64,000 nt of DNA from Pinisolibacter aquiterrae (GCF_019160155.1 NZ_JAFNIH010000061.1:251532-315531); one strand, 5' to 3'; shown: positions 35,581 to 43,935, numbered from the stretch's first letter. Made by a program: numbers and translations. The notes: generated from the sequence alone by a model not told the origin.

Positions 35581-36462
35581 ATGGACCTGATCTTCGGAGT
35601 TCCTGCACCGCTCCTCCTGGGTCAATTGATCCTGGGCCTGGTCAACGGGGCGACCTACGCGATCCTGAGTCTCGGGCTGGCGGTGATTTTCGGCATGCTG
35701 AACGTCATCAACTTCGCGCACGGCGCACAATACATGCTGGGCGCCTTCACCGCCTGGATGATGGCCAATTGGCTGGGTCTGGGCTTCTGGTACGCCCTGT
35801 TTCTCGCGCCGCTGGTGGTGGGAGCCGCCGGCATCGTGCTCGAACGGGTCTTCCTGCGCCACCTCTACGACAAGGATCACCTGTTCGGTCTCCTGTTCAC
35901 CTTCGGTGCCGCGATGGTGGTGGAGGGGCTGTTTCGCTACCAGTTCGGATCGACCGGGCAGCGATATGCCAATCCGCTTCCGGGCGGCCTGCAGTTGGGT
36001 TTCATGTTCCTGCCCTATTACCGCGCCCTCGTGGTGCCGGCCGCACTCGTCGTCTGTTTCGGCACGTGGTTCGTGATCGAGCGCACCCAGCTCGGCGCCT
36101 ATCTGCGTGCCGCGACCGAAGATCCCGTTCTGGTTCGGGCCTTCGGCATCAACGTTCCGGTGCTCATCACCCTCACCTATGGCTTCGGCGTCGCACTGGC
36201 CGCGCTGGCGGGGGTCATGGCCGCGCCGATCCAGAACGTCAGCCCCCTGATGGGGGCGAACGTCATCATCGCGGTCTTCGCGGTGGTGGTGATCGGCGGG
36301 TTGAACTCGATCATGGGAGCGATCGTCACCGGCTTCTCCCTGGGCGTGATCGAGGGGTTGGCCAAGGTGTTCCTCCCCGAGACGTCCGACACCGTCATCT
36401 TCGTCATCATGGCCATCGTGCTGTTCCTGCGCCCGGCCGGTCTCTTCGGACAGGAGAAATAG
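35581..36462 (+). CDS. livH: Branched-chain-type ABC transporter permease (LivH-like)
   Basis: A 293-residue inner-membrane permease with about eight helices. The opening LILGLVNGATYAILSLGLAVIFGMLNVINFAHG is the LivH hallmark, as are FLRHLYDKDHL and MAAPIQNVSPLMGANVIIAVFAVVVIGG. Together with LivM it forms the channel. A GGGAGG ribosome site precedes the ATG. It is followed four bases later by livM. Confidence 0.92.
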   Translation: MDLIFGVPAPLLLGQLILGLVNGATYAILSLGLAVIFGMLNVINFAHGAQYMLGAFTAWMMANWLGLGFWYALFLAPLVVGAAGIVLERVFLRHLYDKDHLFGLLFTFGAAMVVEGLFRYQFGSTGQRYANPLPGGLQLGFMFLPYYRALVVPAALVVCFGTWFVIERTQLGAYLRAATEDPVLVRAFGINVPVLITLTYGFGVALAALAGVMAAPIQNVSPLMGANVIIAVFAVVVIGGLNSIMGAIVTGFSLGVIEGLAKVFLPETSDTVIFVIMAIVLFLRPAGLFGQEK

Positions 36463-36465
36463 CCC

Positions 36466-37410
36466 ATGCTGTGGCGGCCCAATTCGACCCTCGTCGGAAC
36501 GGCGGTGCTGGTGATCGCGCTAGCCGCGCCGAGCTTCGTCTATCCGGTTCTGCTGATGAAGGTGCTGTGCTTCGCCCTCTTCGCCAGCGCCTTCAACCTG
36601 CTCCTCGGCTTCACCGGCATCCTGTCCTTCGGCCATGCGATGTTCTTCGGTGGGGCCGCCTATGCCTCGGCCTACACGATCAAGGTCATGGGATGGCCGA
36701 CCGAATTGGGCATCCTCGCCGGCACGGCCGTCGCGGCGACGCTGGGCCTCGTGGTCGGCCAGCTGTGCATTCGGCGCAAGGGCATCTATATGACGATGAT
36801 CACGCTTGCCTTCGCCCAGATGACGTACTTCTTCGTCATGCGCGCGCCCTTCAGCGGAGGTGAAGACGGACTGCAATACGTCCCACGCCGGGCCGTCCTG
36901 GGCGTGATCGACATCACCGACGAGCGGGCGCTCTACTATGTCGTTCTGGCGATCTTCCTCGCCTGTTTCGCGTTGATCCATCGCACCATCCACTCGCCCT
37001 TCGGCCAGGTGCTGAAGGCGATCCGCGACAACGAACCGAGAGCGATCAGCCTCGGATTCGACGTGGATCGTTACAAGCTCCTCGCCTTCGTCCTGTCGGC
37101 GGGCCTCTCGGGCGTGGCGGGTGCGACCAAGGCGGTCGTGTTTCAGATGGCGAGCATCACGGACCTGCATTGGGGTACGTCGGGCGAAGTCATCCTCATG
37201 ACGCTGGTCGGGGGCATCGGCACGCTCTTCGGCCCACTGGTCGGCGCCGCCTTCATCGTGGGCATGCAGAACCGCCTCGCCGGCCTCGGCGAATGGGTGA
37301 TGGTGACCCAGGGCCTGATCTTCATGACCCTCGTCATGGTCCTGCGGACCGGGATCGTCGGTCTGCTCTCCGATCTCCGCGCGAGGATTTCGCGACGGCG
37401 GACGGTCTGA
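36466..37410 (+). CDS. livM: Branched-chain-type ABC transporter permease (LivM-like)
   Basis: A 314-residue inner-membrane permease. Family landmarks are LLLGFTGILSFGHAMFFGGAAY, the RRKGIYMTMITLAFAQM segment, FGQVLKAIRDNEPRAISLGFD and VLMTLVGGIGTLFGPLVGAAF-like sequence near the C-terminus. It closes the LivGFHM block. Its end is followed by a 200-bp interval before a GTG-started dehydrogenase gene, so transcription may partly stop here; a small hairpin lies at 37471-37492. Confidence 0.92.
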   Translation: MLWRPNSTLVGTAVLVIALAAPSFVYPVLLMKVLCFALFASAFNLLLGFTGILSFGHAMFFGGAAYASAYTIKVMGWPTELGILAGTAVAATLGLVVGQLCIRRKGIYMTMITLAFAQMTYFFVMRAPFSGGEDGLQYVPRRAVLGVIDITDERALYYVVLAIFLACFALIHRTIHSPFGQVLKAIRDNEPRAISLGFDVDRYKLLAFVLSAGLSGVAGATKAVVFQMASITDLHWGTSGEVILMTLVGGIGTLFGPLVGAAFIVGMQNRLAGLGEWVMVTQGLIFMTLVMVLRTGIVGLLSDLRARISRRRTV

Positions 37411-37610
37411 CCACACGCCCGCCGGTCGGGGTCGCCGTCGGCGGAACGGCATCCCTCCCGAGATAGGCGTGTCGGCGTTCGCCTTCGCCGACGGATCGGT
37501 GGCCGGAGAAGGTATCGACGCGGCCGACGCTCGCCGACGCGCCGCGGCGGGATTTCGGAAACCGACCTGGGCAGACCACGCGGGCGCGACCCGACGACGG
37601 GGAGGACGAC

Positions 37611-38600
37611 GTGAGCAGACCGCGCATCGCCATTCTCGACGATTATCAGGGGCTCGCCCTGACGCTCGCCGACTGGTCCGCTCTCGAGGGGCGGGCCGAA
37701 CTGGAGGTCTTCCGCGAGAACCTCGGTCCCCTCGACGAGGCCGCCGAAACGCTTCTGGGGTTCGACGTGCTCTGCCTGATGCGGGAGCGGCAGGCGTTGC
37801 CCGCGGCTTTGATCGACCGTCTTCCCCGATTGAAATGCGTGGTGACCACCGGCGTCTGGAACGCCGCCATCGACCTCGACGCCGCCGAGCGCCGCGGCAT
37901 CGCGGTCTTAGGCACACCGAACGGGCGCGGCCAGCGGGCCACGGCGGAATTGACCTGGGGATTGATCCTGGCGTCGGTACGCAACATTCCTGCGCAGGAT
38001 GCCGGGATGCGCGCCGGTTCCTGGGCGGGTCCGCCGGGACGGCTGCTGGACGGATCGGTGCTGGGGCTGATCGGTTTCGGAACCATCGCGGCGATGGTGG
38101 CGGATTACGCCCATGCCTTCGGGATGCGGGTGCTCGCCGCCAGCCGCAGCGTCGCCGCCGCCGACATGCCCGCCCACGTCGCCGCGACGGATCGCGACGC
38201 GCTGCTGCGGACGGCCGACGTCGTCTCGCTCCACGTCCGCTCGAGCCCGGAGAACCGGGGTCTGATCGGTGTCCGGGAACTGGCCGCGATGAAGCGGGAC
38301 GCGCTCCTCGTCAACACGTCGCGCGCATCGCTCGTCGATCACGCCGCCCTGGCGGACGCCCTGCGCGAGGGAACGATCGGCGGCGCCGCGCTCGACGTCT
38401 GGGATCGGGAACCGCTGCCGGTCGACCACCCCCTGCGGAGGGCCGGTCCGAACCTGCTCCTGTCGCCGCACATGGGCTACGTGGCGCGAGAGACCATGGC
38501 CGATTTCCACGCCTGGACCCGCGACGCGGTCCTGGCCTGGTTGGACGGACGATGCCTCGGGAACCTCCTCCGCCCGGGATGGGCCGCCCGTCCCTCTTGA
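37611..38600 (+). CDS. D-2-hydroxyacid dehydrogenase family protein
   Basis: A 329-residue NAD-dependent 2-hydroxyacid dehydrogenase of the phosphoglycerate-dehydrogenase-like group. The Rossmann loop is LGLIGFGTIAAMVADYAHAFG, followed by catalytic-area arginine in SLHVRSSPENRGL, LLVNTSRASLVD, glutamate in LDVWDREPL and histidine in LLLSPHMGY. It starts with GTG after a GGGGAGGA site. It might reduce or oxidise a 2-hydroxy acid released by the pathway, or protect from a toxic 2-oxo acid; its role in the island is unclear. The second operator lies directly after its stop. Confidence 0.87.
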   Translation: MSRPRIAILDDYQGLALTLADWSALEGRAELEVFRENLGPLDEAAETLLGFDVLCLMRERQALPAALIDRLPRLKCVVTTGVWNAAIDLDAAERRGIAVLGTPNGRGQRATAELTWGLILASVRNIPAQDAGMRAGSWAGPPGRLLDGSVLGLIGFGTIAAMVADYAHAFGMRVLAASRSVAAADMPAHVAATDRDALLRTADVVSLHVRSSPENRGLIGVRELAAMKRDALLVNTSRASLVDHAALADALREGTIGGAALDVWDREPLPVDHPLRRAGPNLLLSPHMGYVARETMADFHAWTRDAVLAWLDGRCLGNLLRPGWAARPS

Positions 38601-38620
38601 CGCGCGACGCGGTCGGATAA

Positions 38621-38634
38621 ATACTACTCAGTAT
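38621..38634. promoter_or_regulatory. Candidate TetR operator 2 (ATACT-N4-AGTAT)
   Basis: ATACT-ACTC-AGTAT lies 19 bp before the chosen start of the acyl-CoA dehydrogenase gene and 20 bp after the preceding stop. It differs from the copy at 22379 only in the last spacer base. Its closeness to the ribosome site means that a bound repressor would block the promoter or initial elongation. Confidence 0.65.
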
Positions 38635-38653
38635 CATGAAGGATCGCCGAAGC

Positions 38654-39811
38654 ATGACCACTCGTTCCTCCCCATCGCCCGTGTCCGCGTCGACGGCCGG
38701 AGATCTCGACGGTCTGCGATCCGATGTGCGGGCCTTTCTCGCCGCCGAGCTCGCCGAACGCAGTCCGGCGGCACGCGCCGAATCCTGGACGGCCCACGAC
38801 GAGGATTTCAGCCGCAAATTGGGCGCCAGAGGCTGGCTGGGCATGGTATGGCCGAAGCGGTACGGCGGGGGAGAGCGCTCCATGGCCGAACGCTATGTGG
38901 TGCTCGAGGAGTTGCTCGCCGCCGGCGCCCCCGTCATGGCCCATTGGGTCGCCGACCGGCAGAGCGGCCCGCTCCTGCTGCGTTACGGATCCGAAGAGCA
39001 GCGCCGCACCATCCTGCCTCGGATCGCCGCCGGCGAATGCTATTTCTGCATCGGGATGAGCGAGCCGGATGCCGGCTCCGACCTCGCCGGCGTACGGTGC
39101 CGGGCCCGCCGGGTCGAGGGCGGCTGGGTCATCGACGGCACCAAGCTCTGGACCACGAACGCCCATCGCTCCAACTACATGATTCTGTTCTGCCGGACCG
39201 GCGGCGCCGAAGCCGGCAATCGTCACGGCGGAATGAGCCAGTTCCTGGTCGACATGACCACACCCGGCCTCACCGTCCGCCCGGTGTTGTCGCTGGCCGG
39301 AGATCATCACTTCAACGAGGTGACCCTGACCGAGGTCTTCGTGCCCGCCGATGCCCTGCTCGGCCGGGAGGGCGACGGCTGGGCCCAAGTAACGAGCGAA
39401 CTGGCGCTCGAACGCAGTGGGCCCGAACGGTTCCTGTCCTCGTTCCAGGCCGTGGTCGAACTGTCTCGGGGCCTGCGCGGCGCGATCGACCGGGCCGGCG
39501 CCGCCGCCCTCGGCCGGATCGCCGCCCATCTGGTGACGTTGCGCCACATGTCGCAGGGCGTCTCGCGCCTGATCGATCAGGGGCGCGATCCGACGATCGA
39601 GGCGGCCTTGGTGAAGGACCTCGGTGCCGTACTCGAACAGGAGATCCCCGACGTCGTGCGGCTGATCCTCGGGGTCGAGGCGCGTCGGGCCGACCCGGCC
39701 CTCGCCGGGTGCCTCGCCACGACCATCATGTCCGCCCCGTCGTTCTCTTTGCGCGGAGGAACGCGCGAGATCCTGCGGGGCATCGTCGCGCGGGGCCTGG
39801 GGCTGCGCTGA
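38654..39811 (+). CDS. Acyl-CoA dehydrogenase (alpha-like)
   Basis: A 385-residue flavin enzyme that introduces an alpha-beta double bond into an acyl-CoA. The N-terminal helical domain leads to YFCIGMSEPDAGSDLAGVRCRA, WVIDGTKLWTTNAHRSNYMILFCRT and, at the C-terminus, APSFSLRGGTREILRGIVARGLGLR-like sequence that carries the flavin and adenine contacts. The ATG at 38654 has AAGGA ten bases upstream and was preferred over 38636, which overlaps the operator. It heads the second island unit (dehydrogenase, crotonase, monooxygenase) and may pair with the shorter protein at 28799. Confidence 0.9.
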   Translation: MTTRSSPSPVSASTAGDLDGLRSDVRAFLAAELAERSPAARAESWTAHDEDFSRKLGARGWLGMVWPKRYGGGERSMAERYVVLEELLAAGAPVMAHWVADRQSGPLLLRYGSEEQRRTILPRIAAGECYFCIGMSEPDAGSDLAGVRCRARRVEGGWVIDGTKLWTTNAHRSNYMILFCRTGGAEAGNRHGGMSQFLVDMTTPGLTVRPVLSLAGDHHFNEVTLTEVFVPADALLGREGDGWAQVTSELALERSGPERFLSSFQAVVELSRGLRGAIDRAGAAALGRIAAHLVTLRHMSQGVSRLIDQGRDPTIEAALVKDLGAVLEQEIPDVVRLILGVEARRADPALAGCLATTIMSAPSFSLRGGTREILRGIVARGLGLR

Positions 39812-39858
39812 GCCGGTCCGACCGATGAAACGACGCTTCGGCATCGAAGGAGGAAATC

Positions 39859-40656
39859 ATGACCCGTCCCGTGCGGATCGAACGCGACGGCTTCGTCGCG
39901 ACGATCACCATCGATCGCCCCGAGACCCGCAACGCCATATCGGACGACGATGTGATCGACGGCCTGATCGCCGCGGTCGAAGACGTCGACGCCGACCCCG
40001 ACCTCCGCGTCGCGATCCTGACGGGTGCCGGCAGCAGCTTCTCTTCGGGCGGCAATCTGAAGAAGATGCTCGAAGACGACATGGCCGGAATGCCGCCGCC
40101 CCGCACCCGGCAGAGTTACCGACGTGGGATCCAGCGGATCCCGCGGGCCTTCGAGGCGGTCGAGATCCCGCTCATCGCGGCGGTGAACGGCCCGGCCATC
40201 GGCGCGGGTTGCGACCTCGCCTGCATGTGCGACATTCGCATCGCCGCGGAGAGCGCCCGTTTCGCCGAGAGCTTCGTGAAGATCGGCATCGTTCCGGGAG
40301 ACGGTGGCGCCTTCCTGCTGCAGCGGGTCGTGGGCCACGCCCGCGCGGCCGAGATGGCCTTGACCGGCGACACGCTCTCCGCCGCCGAGGCTCTGGCGAT
40401 CGGCCTCGTCTCGCGCGTCGTGCCGGACGGCGAACTGCTCGCCGCCGCCCGTGGCATCGCCGACCGGATCGCCGCCAATCCGCCGATCGCCGTGAGGATG
40501 ACCAAGCGGCTCCTGAGGGAGGCCCGGCTCGGCACTCTGGACGGTGTCCTCGATCACTCGGCCTCGCTGCAGGCCGTCGCCCACACCACTCGGGACCATG
40601 CCGAGGCGGTGGCCGCCTTCGCCGAGCGTCGCGCTCCCCGCTTCACCGGCGCTTGA
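39859..40656 (+). CDS. Enoyl-CoA hydratase/isomerase family protein
   Basis: A 265-residue crotonase. The first oxyanion-hole strand is GSSFSSGGNLKKM; the second is NGPAIGAGCDLACMCDIRIA. The usual glutamate region ESFVKIGIVPGDGGAFLLQRVVG has serine-phenylalanine and glycine-aspartate-glycine at catalytic positions, so hydration by the classical two-glutamate mechanism is not assured; an isomerase or hydrolase role is possible. It lies between the dehydrogenase and the monooxygenase genes in the second operator-controlled unit. A good GGAGGA site precedes the ATG. Confidence 0.88.
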   Translation: MTRPVRIERDGFVATITIDRPETRNAISDDDVIDGLIAAVEDVDADPDLRVAILTGAGSSFSSGGNLKKMLEDDMAGMPPPRTRQSYRRGIQRIPRAFEAVEIPLIAAVNGPAIGAGCDLACMCDIRIAAESARFAESFVKIGIVPGDGGAFLLQRVVGHARAAEMALTGDTLSAAEALAIGLVSRVVPDGELLAAARGIADRIAANPPIAVRMTKRLLREARLGTLDGVLDHSASLQAVAHTTRDHAEAVAAFAERRAPRFTGA

Positions 40657-40681
40657 CCCACTTTCCGAAAGCCCCGCCCCG

Positions 40682-42574
40682 ATGTCACAGGAAATCGCAC
40701 CGACCCGCAGCCTCCTCGACGAGGCCGATATCGTTCCCCTGGCCATGGCTCTGGTTCAGATCACCGGCGACCTCTCGCTCCTGGACGAGATCGCGCCGCA
40801 CGTCTCCGGCCCCTGGGACTATTCGCAGACGATCCCTCCCGACCTCGCCGTCCGCATCCGCGACCGGCTGGCGGCCGAGCTCGCCCGCCCGGACCGACCC
40901 GCCGCCCTGGCCGAGCCCGACCCCGCGCTCCTCCAGCACATGCTCGGCGTCGCGGTCGGCGGCGAGGTCGGTCCGGAATATGTCCCTATGCTGACCGAGC
41001 AGGTCGGATTCTCCGGCGCCGACGCCTGGGCGAAGCCCGCGACGGTGGCTCCCCTCGACGGGATGAGCGCCATCATCGTCGGGGCCGGCGTTTCCGGGAT
41101 CTGCGCCGCCGTCCGTCTGAAGGAAAAGGGCGTGCCTTGCACTCTCTTCGAGAAGAACGAAGACGTCGGCGGCACATGGTTCGAAAACCGTTACCCGGGT
41201 TGTGCCGTCGACACGCCGAACCACTTCTACCAATTCTCCTTCGCACCGAACAACGACTGGCCGAGATATTTCTCGGGCCGGGACGAGATCCGCAAATACG
41301 TCGCCCGGGTGACGGACTGGTTCGGCATCCGCCCGCTGATCCGCTTCCGAACCGAAGTGGTCTCTGCCCGTTTCGACCCGACCCGCGACCTGTGGATCGT
41401 GACCGCGAAGGGTCCCGACGGCACGACCGTCCACGAAGCGCGGATTCTCGTCACCGCCGTCGGCCAACTGAATCGTCCCGCGGTCCCCCGGATTCCCGGG
41501 ATCGAGACCTTCGCCGGCCCCGTGGTGCATACGGCCGCTTGGAACGAGACCACCGATCCGCGCGGCAGACGGGTCGGTTTGATCGGTACGGGAGCGAGTG
41601 CGGTCCAGGTGGGGCCGGGCATCGTCGACGACGTCGCCTCGCTCCACGTCTTCCAACGCTCCGGCGGCTGGGTGGTCCGCAGCCCCAATGCCCTCCGCAA
41701 GATGGGACCGGGAAAGCACTGGGCCCTGAACTCCGTGCCGTTCTATGCCGGCTGGTATCGCTTCCAACTCTTCTGGGGCTTCGGCGACGGGCTCTTTCCC
41801 GCTCTTCGCATCGACCCGGATTGGCAGGGCGGCAGCGAGTCCGTCAACGCCCTGAACGCGCGGCTGCGTGCGGCGATGTTGCGGTATTTCGAAAAGCGCC
41901 TCGAGACTCGTCCCGATCTCCTCGCCAAGGTGGTGCCCGACTATCCGCCCTACGGCAAACGGGTCCTGGCCGACGCGGGCTGGTTCGACATGCTCCTGCG
42001 CGATCACGTGGAACTGGTCACGGATCCGATCGCGGAGATCGTGCCGCACGGCGTCCGTCTTTCCGACGGCCGCACCATCGAACTCGACATGCTGGTTCTG
42101 GCCACCGGCTTTCAGGCCTCGAAGATGCTGTGGCCGATGGAGATCACCGGCACGGGCGGAAAGACCATTCGGGAGCTGTGGGGCGACGACGATCCGCGCG
42201 CCCATCTCGGGACCACGGTCGAGGGGTTTCCCAACTTCTTCGTCCTCTACGGGCCGAATACCGGATTGGGTCACGGCGGCAGTGTGACCTTCCTCGCCGA
42301 ATGCCAGATCAACTACGTCTCGGGCTGCCTCGACATGATGCGGGAGGCGGGCGCGACCCGGCTCGAGCTGCGCGACGGTGTGCAGAGCGACTACAACGCC
42401 CGAATGGACCGCGAATTGCTCCACTTCGTCTGGAGTCATCCCAGCGTGCGCTCGTGGTACCGCAACGGCAGCGGGCGCATCACCATCAACCAGCCCTGGC
42501 GGCTGGTGGACTACTGGAACATGACCCGTAGACCGGAGCCGTCGGACTATCGTCTCGGGCGGGCCACGGGGTGA
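40682..42574 (+). CDS. Type I Baeyer-Villiger monooxygenase with N-terminal extension (HAPMO-like)
   Basis: A 630-residue flavin monooxygenase that should insert oxygen next to a carbonyl, giving an ester or lactone with NADPH and O2. The first Rossmann loop is VGAGVSGICAA (from residue 134), the type I fingerprint FxGxxxHxxxW is FAGPVVHTAAW (277-287), and the NADPH loop is GTGASAVQVG. About 130 residues precede the FAD domain; an extension of that size is known from 4-hydroxyacetophenone monooxygenase, which has nearly the same total length. It is the last intact gene of the island. The substrate could be a ring ketone or side-chain ketone made by the upstream SDRs. Confidence 0.93.
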   Translation: MSQEIAPTRSLLDEADIVPLAMALVQITGDLSLLDEIAPHVSGPWDYSQTIPPDLAVRIRDRLAAELARPDRPAALAEPDPALLQHMLGVAVGGEVGPEYVPMLTEQVGFSGADAWAKPATVAPLDGMSAIIVGAGVSGICAAVRLKEKGVPCTLFEKNEDVGGTWFENRYPGCAVDTPNHFYQFSFAPNNDWPRYFSGRDEIRKYVARVTDWFGIRPLIRFRTEVVSARFDPTRDLWIVTAKGPDGTTVHEARILVTAVGQLNRPAVPRIPGIETFAGPVVHTAAWNETTDPRGRRVGLIGTGASAVQVGPGIVDDVASLHVFQRSGGWVVRSPNALRKMGPGKHWALNSVPFYAGWYRFQLFWGFGDGLFPALRIDPDWQGGSESVNALNARLRAAMLRYFEKRLETRPDLLAKVVPDYPPYGKRVLADAGWFDMLLRDHVELVTDPIAEIVPHGVRLSDGRTIELDMLVLATGFQASKMLWPMEITGTGGKTIRELWGDDDPRAHLGTTVEGFPNFFVLYGPNTGLGHGGSVTFLAECQINYVSGCLDMMREAGATRLELRDGVQSDYNARMDRELLHFVWSHPSVRSWYRNGSGRITINQPWRLVDYWNMTRRPEPSDYRLGRATG

Positions 42575-42667
42575 GATGAGACCGGCTCCGAGGCCCGGGC
42601 AGACATCGGACGGTGGATCGATTACGACACCTTCGACCGGCCTCACTCGACGCATGGCGGGCTACGC
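42575..42667 (+). pseudogene. C-terminal scrap of an IS3-family transposase
   Basis: Directly after the monooxygenase stop, a short frame reads EARADIGRWIDYDTFDRPHSTHGGLRPSK. This closely matches the end of IS3-family OrfB proteins, which close with a WIxFYNxxRPHSxxGGxTP pattern. Nothing of the catalytic core precedes it, so only the tail of the element survives. Its position marks the right border of the intact island. Confidence 0.7.
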
Positions 42668-42805
42668 CCGTCGAAGTCCACGAGGAGGCCGGCGACGTCG
42701 GACCGGCGCCGTGACGGACCCCGGGCCCGAGCCTACGAACGTCGCCGATCGGTCGAGCCCGGCGCGCGCCCCTCGGACGACGGGGCACCGCCGCGCCGGA
42801 TGGGA

Positions 42806-43008
42806 CTACGGCCCGATGGTGACGAAGTGGGTGTCGAGACAGGCGGCGATCGCCTCCGAACCACTTCGGTGCCGTGGCCGCTGTTCCGGATGCCGCCGAA
42901 CGGGACCTCGGGCAGCGCCAGTCCCAGGTGGTTGATGCTGAGCATCCCGGCCGCGATGCCGTTCGCCAGCTTCGCCACGGTCGCCTGCGCCTCGGCACAG
43001 TCTTGACC
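42806..43008 (-). pseudogene. C-terminal fragment of an aldehyde dehydrogenase, frameshifted
   Basis: On the minus strand VAKLANGIAAGMLSINHLG and PEVPFGGIRNSGHGTE are in one frame. After a one-base shift the reading continues with GSEAIAACLDTHFVTIGP and a stop at 42806. This is the end of an NAD-dependent aldehyde dehydrogenase of the succinate-semialdehyde type. The N-terminal 400 or so residues, including the catalytic cysteine, are absent. It is probably a relic of the host gene broken when the island or its insertion sequences arrived. Confidence 0.8.
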
Positions 43009-43120
43009 TGCTGCCCGTTTTTCCAGCCATCCGGAACTGGACATTTCCAGTTTTGGATCGGGTCGGAAGACGGGGCACGACGATGAAGAAGTAGAGGTTC
43101 ACGGAAGCGCAGGTGGCCTT

Positions 43121-43149
43121 CGTCCTACACCACCCCAGGGGACGTCACC
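43121..43149 (-). repeat. Solitary IS256-type terminal repeat
   Basis: Twenty-six of 28 bases match the terminal repeat of the element at 20013-20855, in the orientation of its right end (CAGGGGACGTCACC outward). No transposase sequence is attached. It is 23.1 kb from the left element and marks the far side of the island segment. Confidence 0.75.
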
Positions 43150-43272
43150 CGATCGACCGTTGCTCACCCGGCGCATCAGCGCCAAACTCACCCGAGGTCT
43201 CTGGCCTCAGATGGATGAGAGACGGGGCTCACAGCAAGCAGGCCCGACCCCTCTGAGGCCGTCCTCACCCCG

Positions 43273-43935
43273 TCAGGCAAGACCCTGCGCGATCACGCCG
43301 TCATGCTTCTTCAGGAATGCCCGCAGGCGTTCGCCATAGTCCGGCACGACCGCCCGTCTGACCGAGGGGCGCTCAGCGAGTGCCTTCCGCCAGGCCTGCA
43401 CCTTCGGCAGGCGATCGAACACGCCGAGGTCGGCGATCTGATCGAACACGTCGAAGTAGCGGAAGACCGGCGCGAACACGGCATCGACGACCGAGAAGTG
43501 TCCGCCGGCGAAGAACGGGCCTGCGCCCAACTGCGCCTCGATCCGCGCGAACTTCTCCATGAGGAGCGCGACTTTCTGGTCGAAGATCGGGCGGTCCTTC
43601 GTGGTCTCGATCACCCAGATGTCCGCGAGGATCGAGGAGCCGAACTCCATCCAGGCGCGGTGCCGGGCCTTGACGAGCGGATCAGCGGGGTGGAGCGCGG
43701 GCACCCGGACCTCCTCCAGGTACTCGACGATGACGGCGCTTTCGAACAGCACGTCGTCGCCGACCTTGAGAAGCGGCACCTTGCCGAGAGGCGAGATCGC
43801 CTCGAACCAGTCGGGCTTGGCCGCCAGGTCGACGTCGATGCGCTCGAAGGGAACACCCTTCTCGCGGAGCACGATCGCGGCCCGCTGGACATAGGGGCAG
43901 AGGTCGAATGAGACGAGGGTAAGGGCTTGGGTCAT
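43273..43935 (-). CDS. Glutathione S-transferase family protein
   Basis: A 220-residue GST. The thioredoxin-like domain starts TLVSFDLCPYVQRAAIVLREKGVPFERIDVDL, with a CPY motif like those of omega- and beta-type enzymes in which cysteine is the active residue. LGKVPLLKVGDDVLFESAVIVEYLEE follows and is the glutathione-binding cis-proline and ES signature. The helical domain carries FSVVDAVFAPVFRYFD. It probably works as a thiol transferase or detoxification enzyme. It is the last gene of a MarR-linked unit and overlaps the Rieske gene by one base. Confidence 0.92.
   Translation of the reverse strand: MTQALTLVSFDLCPYVQRAAIVLREKGVPFERIDVDLAAKPDWFEAISPLGKVPLLKVGDDVLFESAVIVEYLEEVRVPALHPADPLVKARHRAWMEFGSSILADIWVIETTKDRPIFDQKVALLMEKFARIEAQLGAGPFFAGGHFSVVDAVFAPVFRYFDVFDQIADLGVFDRLPKVQAWRKALAERPSVRRAVVPDYGERLRAFLKKHDGVIAQGLA

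Noticed and set aside
37471..37492. Hairpin GTCGGCG..CGCCGAC after livM as a terminator
   Set aside because: Short stem, eight-base loop and no T-run; mentioned with livM but not strong enough for its own entry.
19856..43272. Second copy of the tRNA-Ser 3' end as an integrase attachment site
   Set aside because: I looked for the last 20 or so bases of the tRNA downstream and saw none, and no integrase gene is present, so a tRNA-targeting integrase is not supported.
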